A stretch of DNA of 54,256 nt from Candidatus Peregrinibacteria bacterium RIFOXYB2_FULL_33_20 (GCA_001788835.1 MFXK01000015.1:1-54256); one strand, 5' to 3'; numbered from the stretch's first letter, positions 16,076-25,696 are shown. Numbers and translations: made by a program. Notes: a model not told the origin generated them from the sequence alone.

Positions 16076-17773
16076 ATGGCAGAAGATAATCAAACTATCC
16101 AAATTCCGGATAATAAGCCGATAAATTCACAGCCTTTGGGTGAGCGAACCGCTTCTGTTAATCAAGAGTTAGCGGAAAAAGCCGCTAAAGAAAAAGCTGA
16201 CAATTTAGGGTTGACTTACATTAATTTATCAAGTTTTCCGGTAAATCCAGATGTGTTTGCAGTGCTTGATCTGGATACTGCGGAAAAATATTTGATTGTG
16301 CCGTTTTTTGTGTCAGGGAAAAAAGTGAGATTGGCTTTTGCTGATCCTGACAGTGAATATACCAAAAAAATTATTAATGATTTAAGAGGAAAAGGGTATT
16401 TGTTAAATATGTCTCTGGCTTCAGAAATTAGCATTCGACAGTGTGTTAATCGTATCAGGTCGCAAACGATTGAACATAAGGATTTAGCCGTAAAAAATTT
16501 AGTAAATGAAGAAAAATTAGGCAGTTTTGTGTCGGAAATCAAAAATTTGCAAAATTTAAAGTTTGAATTGGAAAATTTGACTGCAGAAGAAGGTTTGAAT
16601 AAAGTCAGCGTGGGGGCTTTGAAAACTGGCGCTTCTGATATGCATTTTCAGCCAGAAGACAATGGTATGGTGACAGTCAGATTTAGGATAGACGGCATGA
16701 TGCATGAAATTTTCACTATCAGTCAAAAAGTCTACAAAAATATTATTAATCAGTTGAAATATAAAGCTTCCATGCAGTTGAATGTGGATAATATTCCTCA
16801 AGACGGGCGATTTTTTTTCGTAGTCAATGATCGAAAAATTGATGTTCGTGTATCCTCTTTGCCAACTGAGTATGGGGAAACGTTTGTTTGTCGGTTACTC
16901 GATAAAAAAGGCGGGTTTATTAATATCGATTCTTTGGGCTTAAAAGAAGATAATTTAAGACAGATTCAAAAAGCCTGCGATATCAGTCACGGCATGATTT
17001 TGGTAACTGGTCCGACTGGATCTGGTAAAACCACCACTCTATATTCAATGTTAAGTAAATTTAATGACCCAAGTAAAAAAATTATCACCTTGGAAGATCC
17101 GATTGAATATCATTTAGGGGGAATTTCGCAAAGTCAGACCAATTTTAAGCGTGGCTATACATTTGCAGATGGGCTGAAAGCTATTCTTAGGCAGGATCCT
17201 GATGTGGTAATGGTCGGTGAGATCAGGGACACTGATACGGCTCAAACGGCGGTGCAGGCAGCTTTAACCGGACATGTGATGCTGTCCACTTTGCATACCA
17301 ACAGTGCCATTGAAACCATACCAAGAATTTTAAATTTTGGCATCAAACCATTTATGCTGTCTCCAGCTATTTATATCATTATAGCGCAAAGGTTAGTCCG
17401 TAAAGTTTGTGATAATTGCAAGGTCATTCAAAAACTTGATGACTCTTCAAAAAAGGAATTAGAAGATTCTCTTAAAATTATTCAACAAATTCGTCCTGAA
17501 TATCAGAATTTAACCTTACCAGATAAGTTGCCGAAAGGAGCGGGGTGTGATGTCTGCAGTCATACTGGTTATAAGGGCCGAACGCAAATTACGGAGGTTT
17601 TAAAAATTGACTTTCAAATTCGCGATTTGATTTTACAGGAAGCCAGTCAGGTTAAATTTATTGAACTCGCTCGTCAAAAAGGCATGCTGACGATGCGGGA
17701 AGATGGGATTTTAAAGGTTTTAGATGGCATTACCACGCTGGAAGAAGTTCATAGAGTGGCGAATGTGTTATAA
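16076..17773 (+). CDS. GspE/PilB family type II secretion / type IV pilus assembly ATPase
   Basis: 565 residues, full length. The N-terminal MshEN-like domain spans about residues 35-150. The core ATPase has Walker A GPTGSGKTTTLYS (about 312-324), the Asp box around LEDPIEYHLGG, Walker B DPDVVMVGEIRDTDTAQTA, and the His box LSTLHTNSAIE. A zinc tetracysteine lies in the C-terminal part (CDNC...CDVC, about 442-490). It powers pilus fibre assembly as a cytoplasmic hexamer at the inner membrane. No other pilus gene is visible here. The next gene begins 11 bp downstream, so they are probably co-transcribed. Confidence 0.95.
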   Translation: MAEDNQTIQIPDNKPINSQPLGERTASVNQELAEKAAKEKADNLGLTYINLSSFPVNPDVFAVLDLDTAEKYLIVPFFVSGKKVRLAFADPDSEYTKKIINDLRGKGYLLNMSLASEISIRQCVNRIRSQTIEHKDLAVKNLVNEEKLGSFVSEIKNLQNLKFELENLTAEEGLNKVSVGALKTGASDMHFQPEDNGMVTVRFRIDGMMHEIFTISQKVYKNIINQLKYKASMQLNVDNIPQDGRFFFVVNDRKIDVRVSSLPTEYGETFVCRLLDKKGGFINIDSLGLKEDNLRQIQKACDISHGMILVTGPTGSGKTTTLYSMLSKFNDPSKKIITLEDPIEYHLGGISQSQTNFKRGYTFADGLKAILRQDPDVVMVGEIRDTDTAQTAVQAALTGHVMLSTLHTNSAIETIPRILNFGIKPFMLSPAIYIIIAQRLVRKVCDNCKVIQKLDDSSKKELEDSLKIIQQIRPEYQNLTLPDKLPKGAGCDVCSHTGYKGRTQITEVLKIDFQIRDLILQEASQVKFIELARQKGMLTMREDGILKVLDGITTLEEVHRVANVL

Positions 17774-17783
17774 AAAATTAAAA

Positions 17784-20714
17784 ATGGAAAATTTATTAAC
17801 AATTTTAAGACCTAATACTCTTGACTTAGCGGAAAGAGCTTTTCCGGGCTATAGAGTCGTATTTTTACAGAGCTTTATGTACGCTTCTAGAAATTCATAT
17901 CCGCTGGAATGGATAGCTAGAGAATTACCACAAAATTGTTGTGATCATAACCAAGAGCATCCTGGTACACTTGATGGAGTGGACTGCACAGAAGAAGATC
18001 TTGATGATGGTGTAAAGCGACTTACTTTCGCTGGGCCGTGGGCATTTCGAGCTTATGATAAATTAATAACTTTCGGATCGGATAAATCTGATGTAAAAGG
18101 CAAAGCTGCTGGGGGTAATGGTATTGGTTTTAAGCAGGCAGCTTTGAGGTTAATGAGGGATTATGGGGTCAAAAAGGTGGAAGTATTGGGAGAAGGATGG
18201 AAAGTTCATTATGAATACGTCACAAAAGATGATATTAATGATAAATTACCACCTGTAGCTTATGATCACAGGCCTCCACCATTTCAAAGCGTAACACCAG
18301 ACGAATGGGAACAAATACAAGCAATTACAGCTGAAGAAGGTGCTCTTTTGGCGAAAGTGGAGCCGGTGGATAATCATGGTCAATTTTCTTATATAATAGA
18401 GACTGATAATCCAGCCGTAATAGAACATTTAAGGGAATTTAAACATTTAGGTGTATCTAAAGAAAATCGCCATTTAAGACAGCCACACTTTCAAGGATCA
18501 GTTGGATCAATCACCTGGCTACCTTTAGCAGAAGATCCTTCCTTAACAGACACTGCGGAAAGCGATTCGGCCTGGGTTCATGTTGAAAGTAATAGGGTGA
18601 GGGCAGAGTTGGGTAAATTATTTATAAATGGACAGATATATAGATTTCAAGATGAAGATAAGGGGGATAGATCTCGAAAAACTGATTTTTGGGGAGGGAT
18701 TGAGGGAGTTACGATTGTAGTTAATAATGTCACGTATGAAATGAGCATAGATAGGCCCCCGATGAATAAATGGGAACTGTATGGCCATGTTAAGTGTTTG
18801 GTACGGGCAATGAATCCTCAAGATCTGATTTCTAATTTACAGGCTTCAGAGCATTTATGGGTAAAATTGCCATATAGCGATGGTGGTAATTTTTTTGTTT
18901 TTTTGCTTATTGAGAATATAGTTAGCAGATTAGGATATCTAGGATTTAGTTTTCTTTATTTTCCTAAATATTTTTCTGATAAAAAATATCTATGTTTGGA
19001 TAAAAATCTGAATAATGACCAAAAAGCCAAATTAGAAGAAGAAGGATATGTTTTGTGTCCAAAGTTTTTTACTGAAATTGGGATGCCGAAAGCAAGTGCT
19101 AAATTATCCGACACAGAACATGCGCGAACTTTAAAACCAGTGGGGTTTCAGGCCGGGCAGGAATTATTTAAGCTAAGTCAACAGTGTGGTTGTAAAGTGT
19201 CATATCCAGAATTACAAAGATGCCGGAACATGCAAGGAATAGGAGCTTTTGTAAAACAAATTTTTGCTGAAATAATTGAGGATATAAGACTTGAAGGGCA
19301 ATCTTTAAAAATTGTTTTTAAAAGATCCTGTAACATTGATAAGGAATGTCTTGTTGATATAAATCATCATGAGTCAGTAGATACAGGAGAGGGTATAATG
19401 TATTTTATTAGAGGGATTGTTTATGCTGGGTTAAGGAATCAATGTTTCGAAGATGCTTATTTTGCCCAAGGTGATTTTTTTAGTACTTTTATGGTATATG
19501 GTCATGAATTACTGGTCAGAAATAATACATCTTCAACGGATGATGTTTTTTTGAATATTACCGCCACTCCAGTTAATTTAGCTGAATTTATGGAAGGGTT
19601 TAAATCTGGGGATGATGGAGAAAGAGTTAACAGAATTGCGGCGGCACAGGATCAAGGAAAATCAGCAGGTGATTTCGCAGATTTTTATAGAAGCGGACTA
19701 GAAAGAGAAGTTGCTCAGCTGGATCAAAGAAAAACTGAACTTGAGACTGCTATTGCAAAAATACAGTTGGAATTAGACAAAAAGCAGAAGGAGGCAGAAG
19801 CAGAATTAGCCATAGAAATGCAGGCAAAAAAGGTAGAAGCAGAAGCAGAATTAGCCGTAGAAATGCAGGCAAAAAAAGCAAAAGCAGAAGTAGAATTAGC
19901 TGTAGAGAGGCGACAAAACAAAACGCCAATAAGATTCTTACTTAGGCCTTTGCGAGCTGTAGCTTCAGTATCAGCTGTTATCGGGACTGCAGCGTTGGCA
20001 ATTGTAGCTTTGGCTAACCTACCTTCAGTTTTTTCTGGTACGGAAATGAAAAATCCAGAAGTTGATACGACTACTGCTTATGATGGGATTAAAGCTCCAA
20101 AGATTGACAATCCGAGATCATTATCTGATATTTTGAGAGACTTTAACCAAACATCATTTAGAACTGATGTTTGGCCAAGTCCGACACAAATAGCGCAAGA
20201 TGCGTATAATGGTATTCTTGAGGGGATAGCTGAAGCATTGAAATCTTTAGGGGGAGCTTTGGAAGGTAGAAAGTTTTCTGTAGAGGATAATATGGAGGCG
20301 GGAGATTATAGAATAGTGGAAAATCCCACAGAGAATCAAATTCAGCAATTATCATTATTACAAGAATTATTCTCGTTATTAACTCATCATCCAATAAATC
20401 AAACACTTTATTTATTCCAGGGTGGGGGCTTATTAGGCCTGAATCATGGTGCGAAATATATTGGTTTACATGAGGCTGACCTGGATGCAGAGATATGGGA
20501 GGCTATGTCGGTTTTGACACATGAAGTGGCACATAATGATTTTTTGGCTATAGGTCATGATTCAGAATTTATTCGTGCAGGCGAAGCTATTGCTGCGGCT
20601 CTGCAACGAAGACTTTATGATATTGCGGCAACACCGGACGCTCAATTAACTGGTGAGGAACGAAAAATTTTACAAATAAAAAGCAGATGGGACAGTTTAA
20701 TTTCAAATAAATGA
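17784..20714 (+). CDS. GHKL-type ATPase, coiled coil, membrane helix and HExxH protease-like domain
   Basis: 976 residues from ATG 17784; an upstream in-frame ATG would overlap the ATPase gene by 50 bp and add 20 unlikely residues. Residues 40-150 look like a Bergerat (GHKL) ATPase: motif I ARELPQNCCDH (E47, N51, D54), then FGSDKSDVKGKAAGGNGIGF with the GxxGxG/K lid (109-117). The usual DxGxG of motif II is not clear. Residues 150-630 are unrecognised. A coiled coil spans 637-712, with EAEAELA(I/V)EMQAKK repeats, followed by a membrane helix (724-747). The C-terminus (750-976) carries THEVAHNDF (H913, E914, H917) and GHDSEF (H925), a gluzincin-like zinc site. I know no named protein with this order. 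Confidence 0.75.
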   Translation: MENLLTILRPNTLDLAERAFPGYRVVFLQSFMYASRNSYPLEWIARELPQNCCDHNQEHPGTLDGVDCTEEDLDDGVKRLTFAGPWAFRAYDKLITFGSDKSDVKGKAAGGNGIGFKQAALRLMRDYGVKKVEVLGEGWKVHYEYVTKDDINDKLPPVAYDHRPPPFQSVTPDEWEQIQAITAEEGALLAKVEPVDNHGQFSYIIETDNPAVIEHLREFKHLGVSKENRHLRQPHFQGSVGSITWLPLAEDPSLTDTAESDSAWVHVESNRVRAELGKLFINGQIYRFQDEDKGDRSRKTDFWGGIEGVTIVVNNVTYEMSIDRPPMNKWELYGHVKCLVRAMNPQDLISNLQASEHLWVKLPYSDGGNFFVFLLIENIVSRLGYLGFSFLYFPKYFSDKKYLCLDKNLNNDQKAKLEEEGYVLCPKFFTEIGMPKASAKLSDTEHARTLKPVGFQAGQELFKLSQQCGCKVSYPELQRCRNMQGIGAFVKQIFAEIIEDIRLEGQSLKIVFKRSCNIDKECLVDINHHESVDTGEGIMYFIRGIVYAGLRNQCFEDAYFAQGDFFSTFMVYGHELLVRNNTSSTDDVFLNITATPVNLAEFMEGFKSGDDGERVNRIAAAQDQGKSAGDFADFYRSGLEREVAQLDQRKTELETAIAKIQLELDKKQKEAEAELAIEMQAKKVEAEAELAVEMQAKKAKAEVELAVERRQNKTPIRFLLRPLRAVASVSAVIGTAALAIVALANLPSVFSGTEMKNPEVDTTTAYDGIKAPKIDNPRSLSDILRDFNQTSFRTDVWPSPTQIAQDAYNGILEGIAEALKSLGGALEGRKFSVEDNMEAGDYRIVENPTENQIQQLSLLQELFSLLTHHPINQTLYLFQGGGLLGLNHGAKYIGLHEADLDAEIWEAMSVLTHEVAHNDFLAIGHDSEFIRAGEAIAAALQRRLYDIAATPDAQLTGEERKILQIKSRWDSLISNK

Positions 20715-20756
20715 GCGTTAAATATGTAAAGATAATTACTAAAACAAAGATTATTT

Positions 20757-21512
20757 ATGAAACTTATCCATAAAATCTTAACCCCGGAAAGGTTTAAGGA
20801 CTTCAGAGGGCAAATAATGGCCATTGTACGAGAGGTTGATCCTTCTTTAAGACGATTTATGAATTTACCTTTTAGAAGAATCGAACTTTATCAAAAAGAT
20901 ACAAGTTCACAATATGCGATATTAGAAACACATGATGTACAAGTTACGATCCAATTCGTTCAAAATATTCAATCTATTGCAGAAGAACATCAAATAATAG
21001 GCCTTCAACAATATTGTCAGTTAATTTTAAACAGATTAGATACTCACAAGATAGGAATTATTGTATGGCTTAGACCAACCCCGGTTGAAGCGATACGGTC
21101 AAATAATATTAGAGGTGGAGAAAATGTGGAATTAGAAATAAGTGACACAAATAATGAAGTGGACGGCATAAGTTATATAATGCGCATGCATCTTTCGCTT
21201 AGACCTGACGGAGAAAATGATATAGAGATACGAGAATTTAGAAACAAAGGGATAGATTTATCCCCTCAAGGAGAGCCTAGGTTAATACATCCTGTAATAA
21301 ACGATGAACCGGCGAGAGGGTTTATAAATAGTTATGAGTTATATATTAGTCTTCTAGAAGCGATTATGGAATTTGTAAAAGCAGAAGGACAGGTAATTCA
21401 AGAAAAAGCCTCTAAAGAGAAAAAAATAGCAGAAATGCCAATTTTGTCATGCATAGCCGAAGGAAGACTGGAATTGGCATTATCAAAAATTTTATTCAAA
21501 TTGGGATTATAA
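20757..21512 (+). CDS. Unknown protein, 251 aa, partner of the GHKL/HExxH protein
   Basis: I do not recognise it. It lies 42 bp after the GHKL/HExxH gene on the same strand, so it is probably translated from the same mRNA. It starts MKLIHKILTPERFKDFRGQI. A predicted alpha/beta region at residues 40-170 holds alternating strands (YAILETHDVQVTIQFVQNI, GIIVWLRPTP, ISYIMRMHLSLRP). A helical C-terminus (about 190-251) contains a basic stretch (KASKEKKIAE). No signal, membrane segment or catalytic motif is evident. It converges on the TrmB-like gene with a 6-bp overlap. Confidence 0.65.
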   Translation: MKLIHKILTPERFKDFRGQIMAIVREVDPSLRRFMNLPFRRIELYQKDTSSQYAILETHDVQVTIQFVQNIQSIAEEHQIIGLQQYCQLILNRLDTHKIGIIVWLRPTPVEAIRSNNIRGGENVELEISDTNNEVDGISYIMRMHLSLRPDGENDIEIREFRNKGIDLSPQGEPRLIHPVINDEPARGFINSYELYISLLEAIMEFVKAEGQVIQEKASKEKKIAEMPILSCIAEGRLELALSKILFKLGL

Positions 21513-22247
21513 ACTTTTCCTCCATACTTCCTCGAACACCACTTTTTGGGTTTCAGCCAAGGATTTGTTGTAGATTTCTGTAGCGCAGATTTCATTGTCA
21601 CCGTAAGAAATCATGTAGATTTTTTCACTGCAGATGATGGTGTCGGAAGCAAAAACGTCGTTTTTGGGCAGGATTTTGATTTGATGATTTTTGGAATTAT
21701 ATAAATTTTTATATTCACTGGCTTCTTCGCAGGCAATTAGTAATTCTCTAGCTCTACCGCTGGTAGCTTTCAAAGTTTCAGGGATTTTGTAATGGTATTC
21801 AGGCATGATTTTTTTCACTAAATGAGGGTTGAAGAAGGCTAGGAATTCTTTTTCTTTCAAAACCTCCTCATAAACTTTCATGACGGCTTCCTTGCCTTCG
21901 AAGAATTTAACTTTTGGCGTAATGGATAAGCGATTTTCTAGAGCTTCCAGTTCGTCCATGTGATTTTTCAAAATATCCAGTGTGTTTTCCAGCATTTTTA
22001 TCTTTGCCAGTAAAATGTTTTCAATGTCTTTGACCGGTATGCATTTGAAATATTTGATGTTGGCCCTGTTGAATTCTTCGATTAGGTGATTTTTTTTAAG
22101 ATCGTCCAGAATTAGGTACATGGTAGATCTTGGCACTCCCGCATGCTTGGCAATTACGCTGGCTGGCTGGGCTCCAAGTTCCAGTAATTTCAAGAACGCG
22201 TACATTTCTTTATCATTTATCCCAAGTTGTCGAAAGAGTGATTTCAT
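21507..22247 (-). CDS. TrmB-like transcriptional regulator
   Basis: 246 residues. Residues 1-70 form a winged helix-turn-helix of the TrmB type (LGINDKEMYAFLKLLELGAQ, then HAGVPRSTMYLILDDLKK). A helical linker (about 85-112) includes LENTLDILKNHMDELEALE, and a C-terminal ligand-binding-like domain (VKFFEGKEAVMKVYEEVL onward) ends with IYMISYGDNEICATEIYN. TrmB proteins sense sugars or other small molecules. It is divergent from the sodium/solute symporter, with a perfect palindrome between them at 22328-22345, so it probably controls that operon. Confidence 0.85.
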   Translation of the reverse strand: MKSLFRQLGINDKEMYAFLKLLELGAQPASVIAKHAGVPRSTMYLILDDLKKNHLIEEFNRANIKYFKCIPVKDIENILLAKIKMLENTLDILKNHMDELEALENRLSITPKVKFFEGKEAVMKVYEEVLKEKEFLAFFNPHLVKKIMPEYHYKIPETLKATSGRARELLIACEEASEYKNLYNSKNHQIKILPKNDVFASDTIICSEKIYMISYGDNEICATEIYNKSLAETQKVVFEEVWRKSL

Positions 22248-22327
22248 AAATTTGAACTAAAGATAAAATTTTTTCTTACCTTTGGTATACAAAACCAACA
22301 ATCTTTTTGCAAATTTAAAATTTTTAC

Positions 22328-22345
22328 TGTCATTAAATTATGACA
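22328..22345. promoter_or_regulatory. Palindromic operator-like site, TGTC-N10-GACA copy 1
   Basis: TGTCATTAAATTATGACA, a perfect 18-bp palindrome between the divergent TrmB-like gene and the symporter. Related 18-mers recur at 25697, 26980 and 28770. It is the natural candidate binding site for the neighbouring regulator. Confidence 0.55.
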
Positions 22346-22412
22346 ACGATAAATTTAAAATCTTACTTTTCAACTTTCTCAAAAAATCTATATACTGCCA
22401 ACGATAAATTTA
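22344..22412 (+). repeat. Direct repeat CAACGATAAATTTA, two copies
   Basis: CAACGATAAATTTA occurs at 22344-22357 and again at 22399-22412, 55 bp apart, the second ending 10 bp before the symporter start codon. The spacing is close to five helical turns, as for cooperative binding or loop formation. The first overlaps the end of the 18-bp palindrome. Confidence 0.55.
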
Positions 22413-22421
22413 TAAAAAAAT

Positions 22422-23894
22422 ATGGGAACGATTCCTCTTATAATTTTTGTAACTATTATAATAACTATTATTATAGGATTAATAGCGGGAAGAAAAATAA
22501 AGAATAAAAGAGAAAACTTTTATGTAGCTGGCAGAAATTTATCATGGTTAATGGTTGGATTTGCGTTAATGGCACAGGCAATTGATGGAAATGCAACGCT
22601 GGGAGGTGTGAGCTTGGGTTTTGATTTTGGATTCTGGGCCGCAGCAGCTTTACCAATTGGGCTTGCTTTATCACTTTTTTTACTCGGGAAATTCTTTGCA
22701 GAGAAATTAAATAGTATGAAGTTAATGACTTTAGGAGACTTTTTTTCAATCAAATATAATCGCAAAATTGAAATTATAACATCTCTGCTAATGCTTTTAT
22801 CATTTGGGATTTTATTAGCTGGTAATGTCGCGGCCGTAGCCATATTAACAATGAATTTCATGCCTCTTCATTACGAAACTACAGTTATTCTTATATGTTT
22901 AATAATTTTGGCATATTCTTTATTTGGTGGAATAATTGCAGACATTTGGTCAGATATGTGGCAAATGTTAATATTAGCAATTGGTATGATATTAACGTTG
23001 ATTTTTATTTTTACAAATTTTGATTTTACAAACTTTTTAAATTCAACGATATTCAATGATGGATTAAACCTTAATCAATTATTCACTATTTCAAATGGTG
23101 GATTAATAAACTTAGCTACAATTGTTGCTTTGGGATTTGGAAATATATTGGCAATTGATTTCAATACACGTATTTTTTCTGCTAAATCGGCAATATCAGC
23201 TAAAAAAGGATGCTATTTTGGTGGGATTTTAACTTTGATAATTGGACTTCCTTTTGCTCTTTTACCAATAATTTTTAAATATTTAAATATTTCAATTGTT
23301 GAAGGGTCTCCAGTTTTATTAACTTTTGCAAATAACATCTTGCCTTCATTTATTGGAGGAATATTAATAAGTGGAATTATTTCCGCTTCTCTTTCTACCA
23401 TTGATGGAGCAATGCTAAGCATGGGCAATATTGTAACTCAAAATTTACTGCGTGTTCAGGATCATTTAGACAACACAAACAATCAAGAATCAGAAAAAAC
23501 TTTTCTTTATTTTTCACGTTTTTCATTAATTCCTATTGCCTGTATATCAATGATTTTTGCAATGCTGCTCCCTTCGCCAGGAATATTGCTTACCGTTTCA
23601 TTTGATATAATGTTTGCAAGTCTTCTTGCTCCTTTTGTTTTTGGATTTTATCTTAAGAAACCAAGTTCTTTCGCCGCTTTTTATGCAATTTTAACAGGAT
23701 TTATAGTGCGCTTACTATTTGGGATTCTAAGTCCTAGTTCATTTGGAATTGAGAATAATATATTTTATTTAAAAAATTCATTTATAACTGCTGATATGGA
23801 TGGAATAGGAACAATTATTGCTCCATTATTTGCTTTTGTCGTTTATTATTTAATTTATATTTTTTCTAAAAAACCTGATTTAAAAAATCTATGA
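22422..23894 (+). CDS. Sodium:solute symporter (SSS family)
   Basis: 490 residues with about 13 membrane helices. The family pattern is visible in the N-terminus (GRKIKNKRENFYVAGRNLSW, then FALMAQAIDGNATLGG), in FGGIIADIWSDMWQM, and around SASLSTIDGAMLSMGNIVTQ, which carries the Ser/Thr ligands of the sodium site. It would import a solute, such as a sugar, amino acid or carboxylate, using the Na+ gradient. The small membrane-protein gene downstream overlaps by 4 bp (ATGA), marking an operon. It is AT-rich compared with gspE and has a divergent TrmB-like regulator. Confidence 0.9.
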   Translation: MGTIPLIIFVTIIITIIIGLIAGRKIKNKRENFYVAGRNLSWLMVGFALMAQAIDGNATLGGVSLGFDFGFWAAAALPIGLALSLFLLGKFFAEKLNSMKLMTLGDFFSIKYNRKIEIITSLLMLLSFGILLAGNVAAVAILTMNFMPLHYETTVILICLIILAYSLFGGIIADIWSDMWQMLILAIGMILTLIFIFTNFDFTNFLNSTIFNDGLNLNQLFTISNGGLINLATIVALGFGNILAIDFNTRIFSAKSAISAKKGCYFGGILTLIIGLPFALLPIIFKYLNISIVEGSPVLLTFANNILPSFIGGILISGIISASLSTIDGAMLSMGNIVTQNLLRVQDHLDNTNNQESEKTFLYFSRFSLIPIACISMIFAMLLPSPGILLTVSFDIMFASLLAPFVFGFYLKKPSSFAAFYAILTGFIVRLLFGILSPSSFGIENNIFYLKNSFITADMDGIGTIIAPLFAFVVYYLIYIFSKKPDLKNL

Positions 23895-24328
23895 ATACCT
23901 CTCGTAAACCCAACAAATTTAAAACACTTTTAAAAATACAAAATTTGTTGAAAAACACAACAGTTCTTGTGGCTACTGTTGTGTTAACTCTTTGGGTTAT
24001 TCCTTATGCAAATGAAATAGGCGAAGGAGGGCTTGATGCGTTTTTCTTTTTAAGTATTTTTCCGCTTGGCGCTATGTTCGCATATTTTGCTTTTCGTTAT
24101 TCAGACACAAATATTAATTCTGCTGATCATCGTATGCTTGCTGATTTGTCTACTTTTATTTTCCTACTCATCATCTGTTTTTCAATAGCTTTTGCAACAG
24201 TTTTGGGAACTATTGCTTTACCCGCAATTAAATGGCCTTTTGTAGCCCTTGCCATTTTATTAATTTTTGGATGCATCATCTACGACTTTTGGAATCTTTA
24301 TTGCAATTTAATGAAGATGGAAAAATAA
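23891..24328 (+). CDS. Small membrane protein coupled to the symporter
   Basis: 145 residues, four predicted membrane helices (about 26-46, 53-71, 86-110, 114-136), with a basic N-terminus (NTSRKPNKFKTLLK) that should stay in the cytoplasm. It is not recognised as a family. The start overlaps the symporter stop (ATGA), so translation is coupled and it may be an accessory subunit. It stops 3 bp short of the convergent ATPase gene. Confidence 0.65.
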   Translation: MNTSRKPNKFKTLLKIQNLLKNTTVLVATVVLTLWVIPYANEIGEGGLDAFFFLSIFPLGAMFAYFAFRYSDTNINSADHRMLADLSTFIFLLIICFSIAFATVLGTIALPAIKWPFVALAILLIFGCIIYDFWNLYCNLMKMEK

Positions 24329-24331
24329 ATC

Positions 24332-25552
24332 TTACAATAAATTCATAAGTTGCCATGGATAAATGATGTTCTGACCATCCAAGCTACATACAAAACTTTT
24401 TTTTGTATTATATCTTTCATTAAAAGATCTTAGCCCAGGATGAGTATTTTTATAAAAATTCAGTTTTGTCTCTATTGCAATTAATTTATTAATATTCTCT
24501 ATTACAAAATCTACCTCTTGACCATGAGTTGTTCTCCAATAATAAAGAGCATCTATATCAGCTATTTTTCTAAGTAAATTATAAATAGAATTTTCAAAAA
24601 GTGCTCCATCAATTTCTTTTGGGAAATCATAAAGTTTTAAAATATTCATAAGCCCAGTATCTTCAAAATAAATTTTTGGCATTTTAGATAATTCAGTCTT
24701 TGGACTTTTTGAAAAAGGAGAAACAAGTTTAATAATATAAGTATTCTCAAGAATAAATAAATATTTTTCAATAGTTTCTCTATTAATATTTAAAATTTTA
24801 CTGATATCTAAAATATTAAGAATATTCCCAGAAATTTTTGATAAATATTTGAGCAAATTATTAAATTTCCTTATATCTCTGACATCTGCTAAATCAGCAA
24901 TATCTTTCCTAACGTAAGTTTCTATTATTTGTTTTATAATTTTTTTCTTTATGTCTGTATCTTTTTCTAAAACAACTTTTGGATAAGATCCAAAAATAAC
25001 ATATTCAACAAAAAGTTCTCTTAATTCTTTAATAATTATTGTTGGGAATTTTTTATCTGTATTTTTTAAATCGAATTTTTTATTTTTAAACTTCAAAAAT
25101 TCATCAAAACTAAGTCCAAATAATTCATAATTAATAGTTCTACCCACTAAAGAATCCTTAAATTTTGATTTAATTTTAAAACTTGAAGAACCAGAAACAA
25201 TAACATGAATTTGACTATGATCAGCTAATAATTTGAGGAAAGAACTAGGATTATCAAGGTATTGCACTTCATCAATAAATAAATATGTATCTTTTTTAAA
25301 ATTTGCACCTTTAAACTCAAGACTTTTAATAACTTCTTTATATCCACCATTGCACAAATCAAGAAACTCAAAATCTTCCAAATCAAAATAAAAAATCTGA
25401 TTTTCTGAAATATTTTTTTCTTTTTTCAGATAATGTTCTATTGATTTCATCAGTGTCGTTTTGCCTACCTGTCTAGCTCCATGTATAACAGTTATTGTTT
25501 TATTTATAGTTTTTATAATTTCCTGGAAAATATTTCTATTAATGATTGGCAT
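24332..25552 (-). CDS. AAA ATPase with C-terminal DUF4143 domain
   Basis: 406 residues from ATG 25552, chosen because the motif order usual in the family starts MPIINRxxF; an upstream ATG would add 19 residues. Walker A is HGARQVGKTTLMK (about 24-36), Walker B is TYLFIDEVQYLDN, and the sensor/arginine region is IVSGSSSF. The C-terminal DUF4143 has the endonuclease-like strand pattern DALYYWRTTHGQEVDFVIEN then KLIAIETKLNF. Such proteins are widespread, multi-copy in many archaea and candidate phyla, with unknown target. AT-rich codon use suggests lateral spread. Confidence 0.9.
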   Translation of the reverse strand: MPIINRNIFQEIIKTINKTITVIHGARQVGKTTLMKSIEHYLKKEKNISENQIFYFDLEDFEFLDLCNGGYKEVIKSLEFKGANFKKDTYLFIDEVQYLDNPSSFLKLLADHSQIHVIVSGSSSFKIKSKFKDSLVGRTINYELFGLSFDEFLKFKNKKFDLKNTDKKFPTIIIKELRELFVEYVIFGSYPKVVLEKDTDIKKKIIKQIIETYVRKDIADLADVRDIRKFNNLLKYLSKISGNILNILDISKILNINRETIEKYLFILENTYIIKLVSPFSKSPKTELSKMPKIYFEDTGLMNILKLYDFPKEIDGALFENSIYNLLRKIADIDALYYWRTTHGQEVDFVIENINKLIAIETKLNFYKNTHPGLRSFNERYNTKKSFVCSLDGQNIIYPWQLMNLL

Positions 25553-25696
25553 ATATTTATTAATATAATATATAAAAAATGCAATATTTTGCTGGTTATA
25601 GTCTAACAAATATTATTTATAATTTCAAGTATTTTACAAAAACAATAAAAAATTGCAATTTAATGAAAATTTTAAAGTATTTTTTATCTTTTCTTT

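Noticed and set aside
17724-17783. Upstream start for the GHKL/HExxH protein
   Set aside because: It would overlap the GspE/PilB gene by 50 bp and add 20 residues unlike a protein start; ATG 17784 lies 10 bp after the stop.
22471-23428. Minus-strand open frames antisense to the symporter
   Set aside because: Shadow frames of a membrane-protein gene; they follow its hydrophobic codon pattern in reverse.
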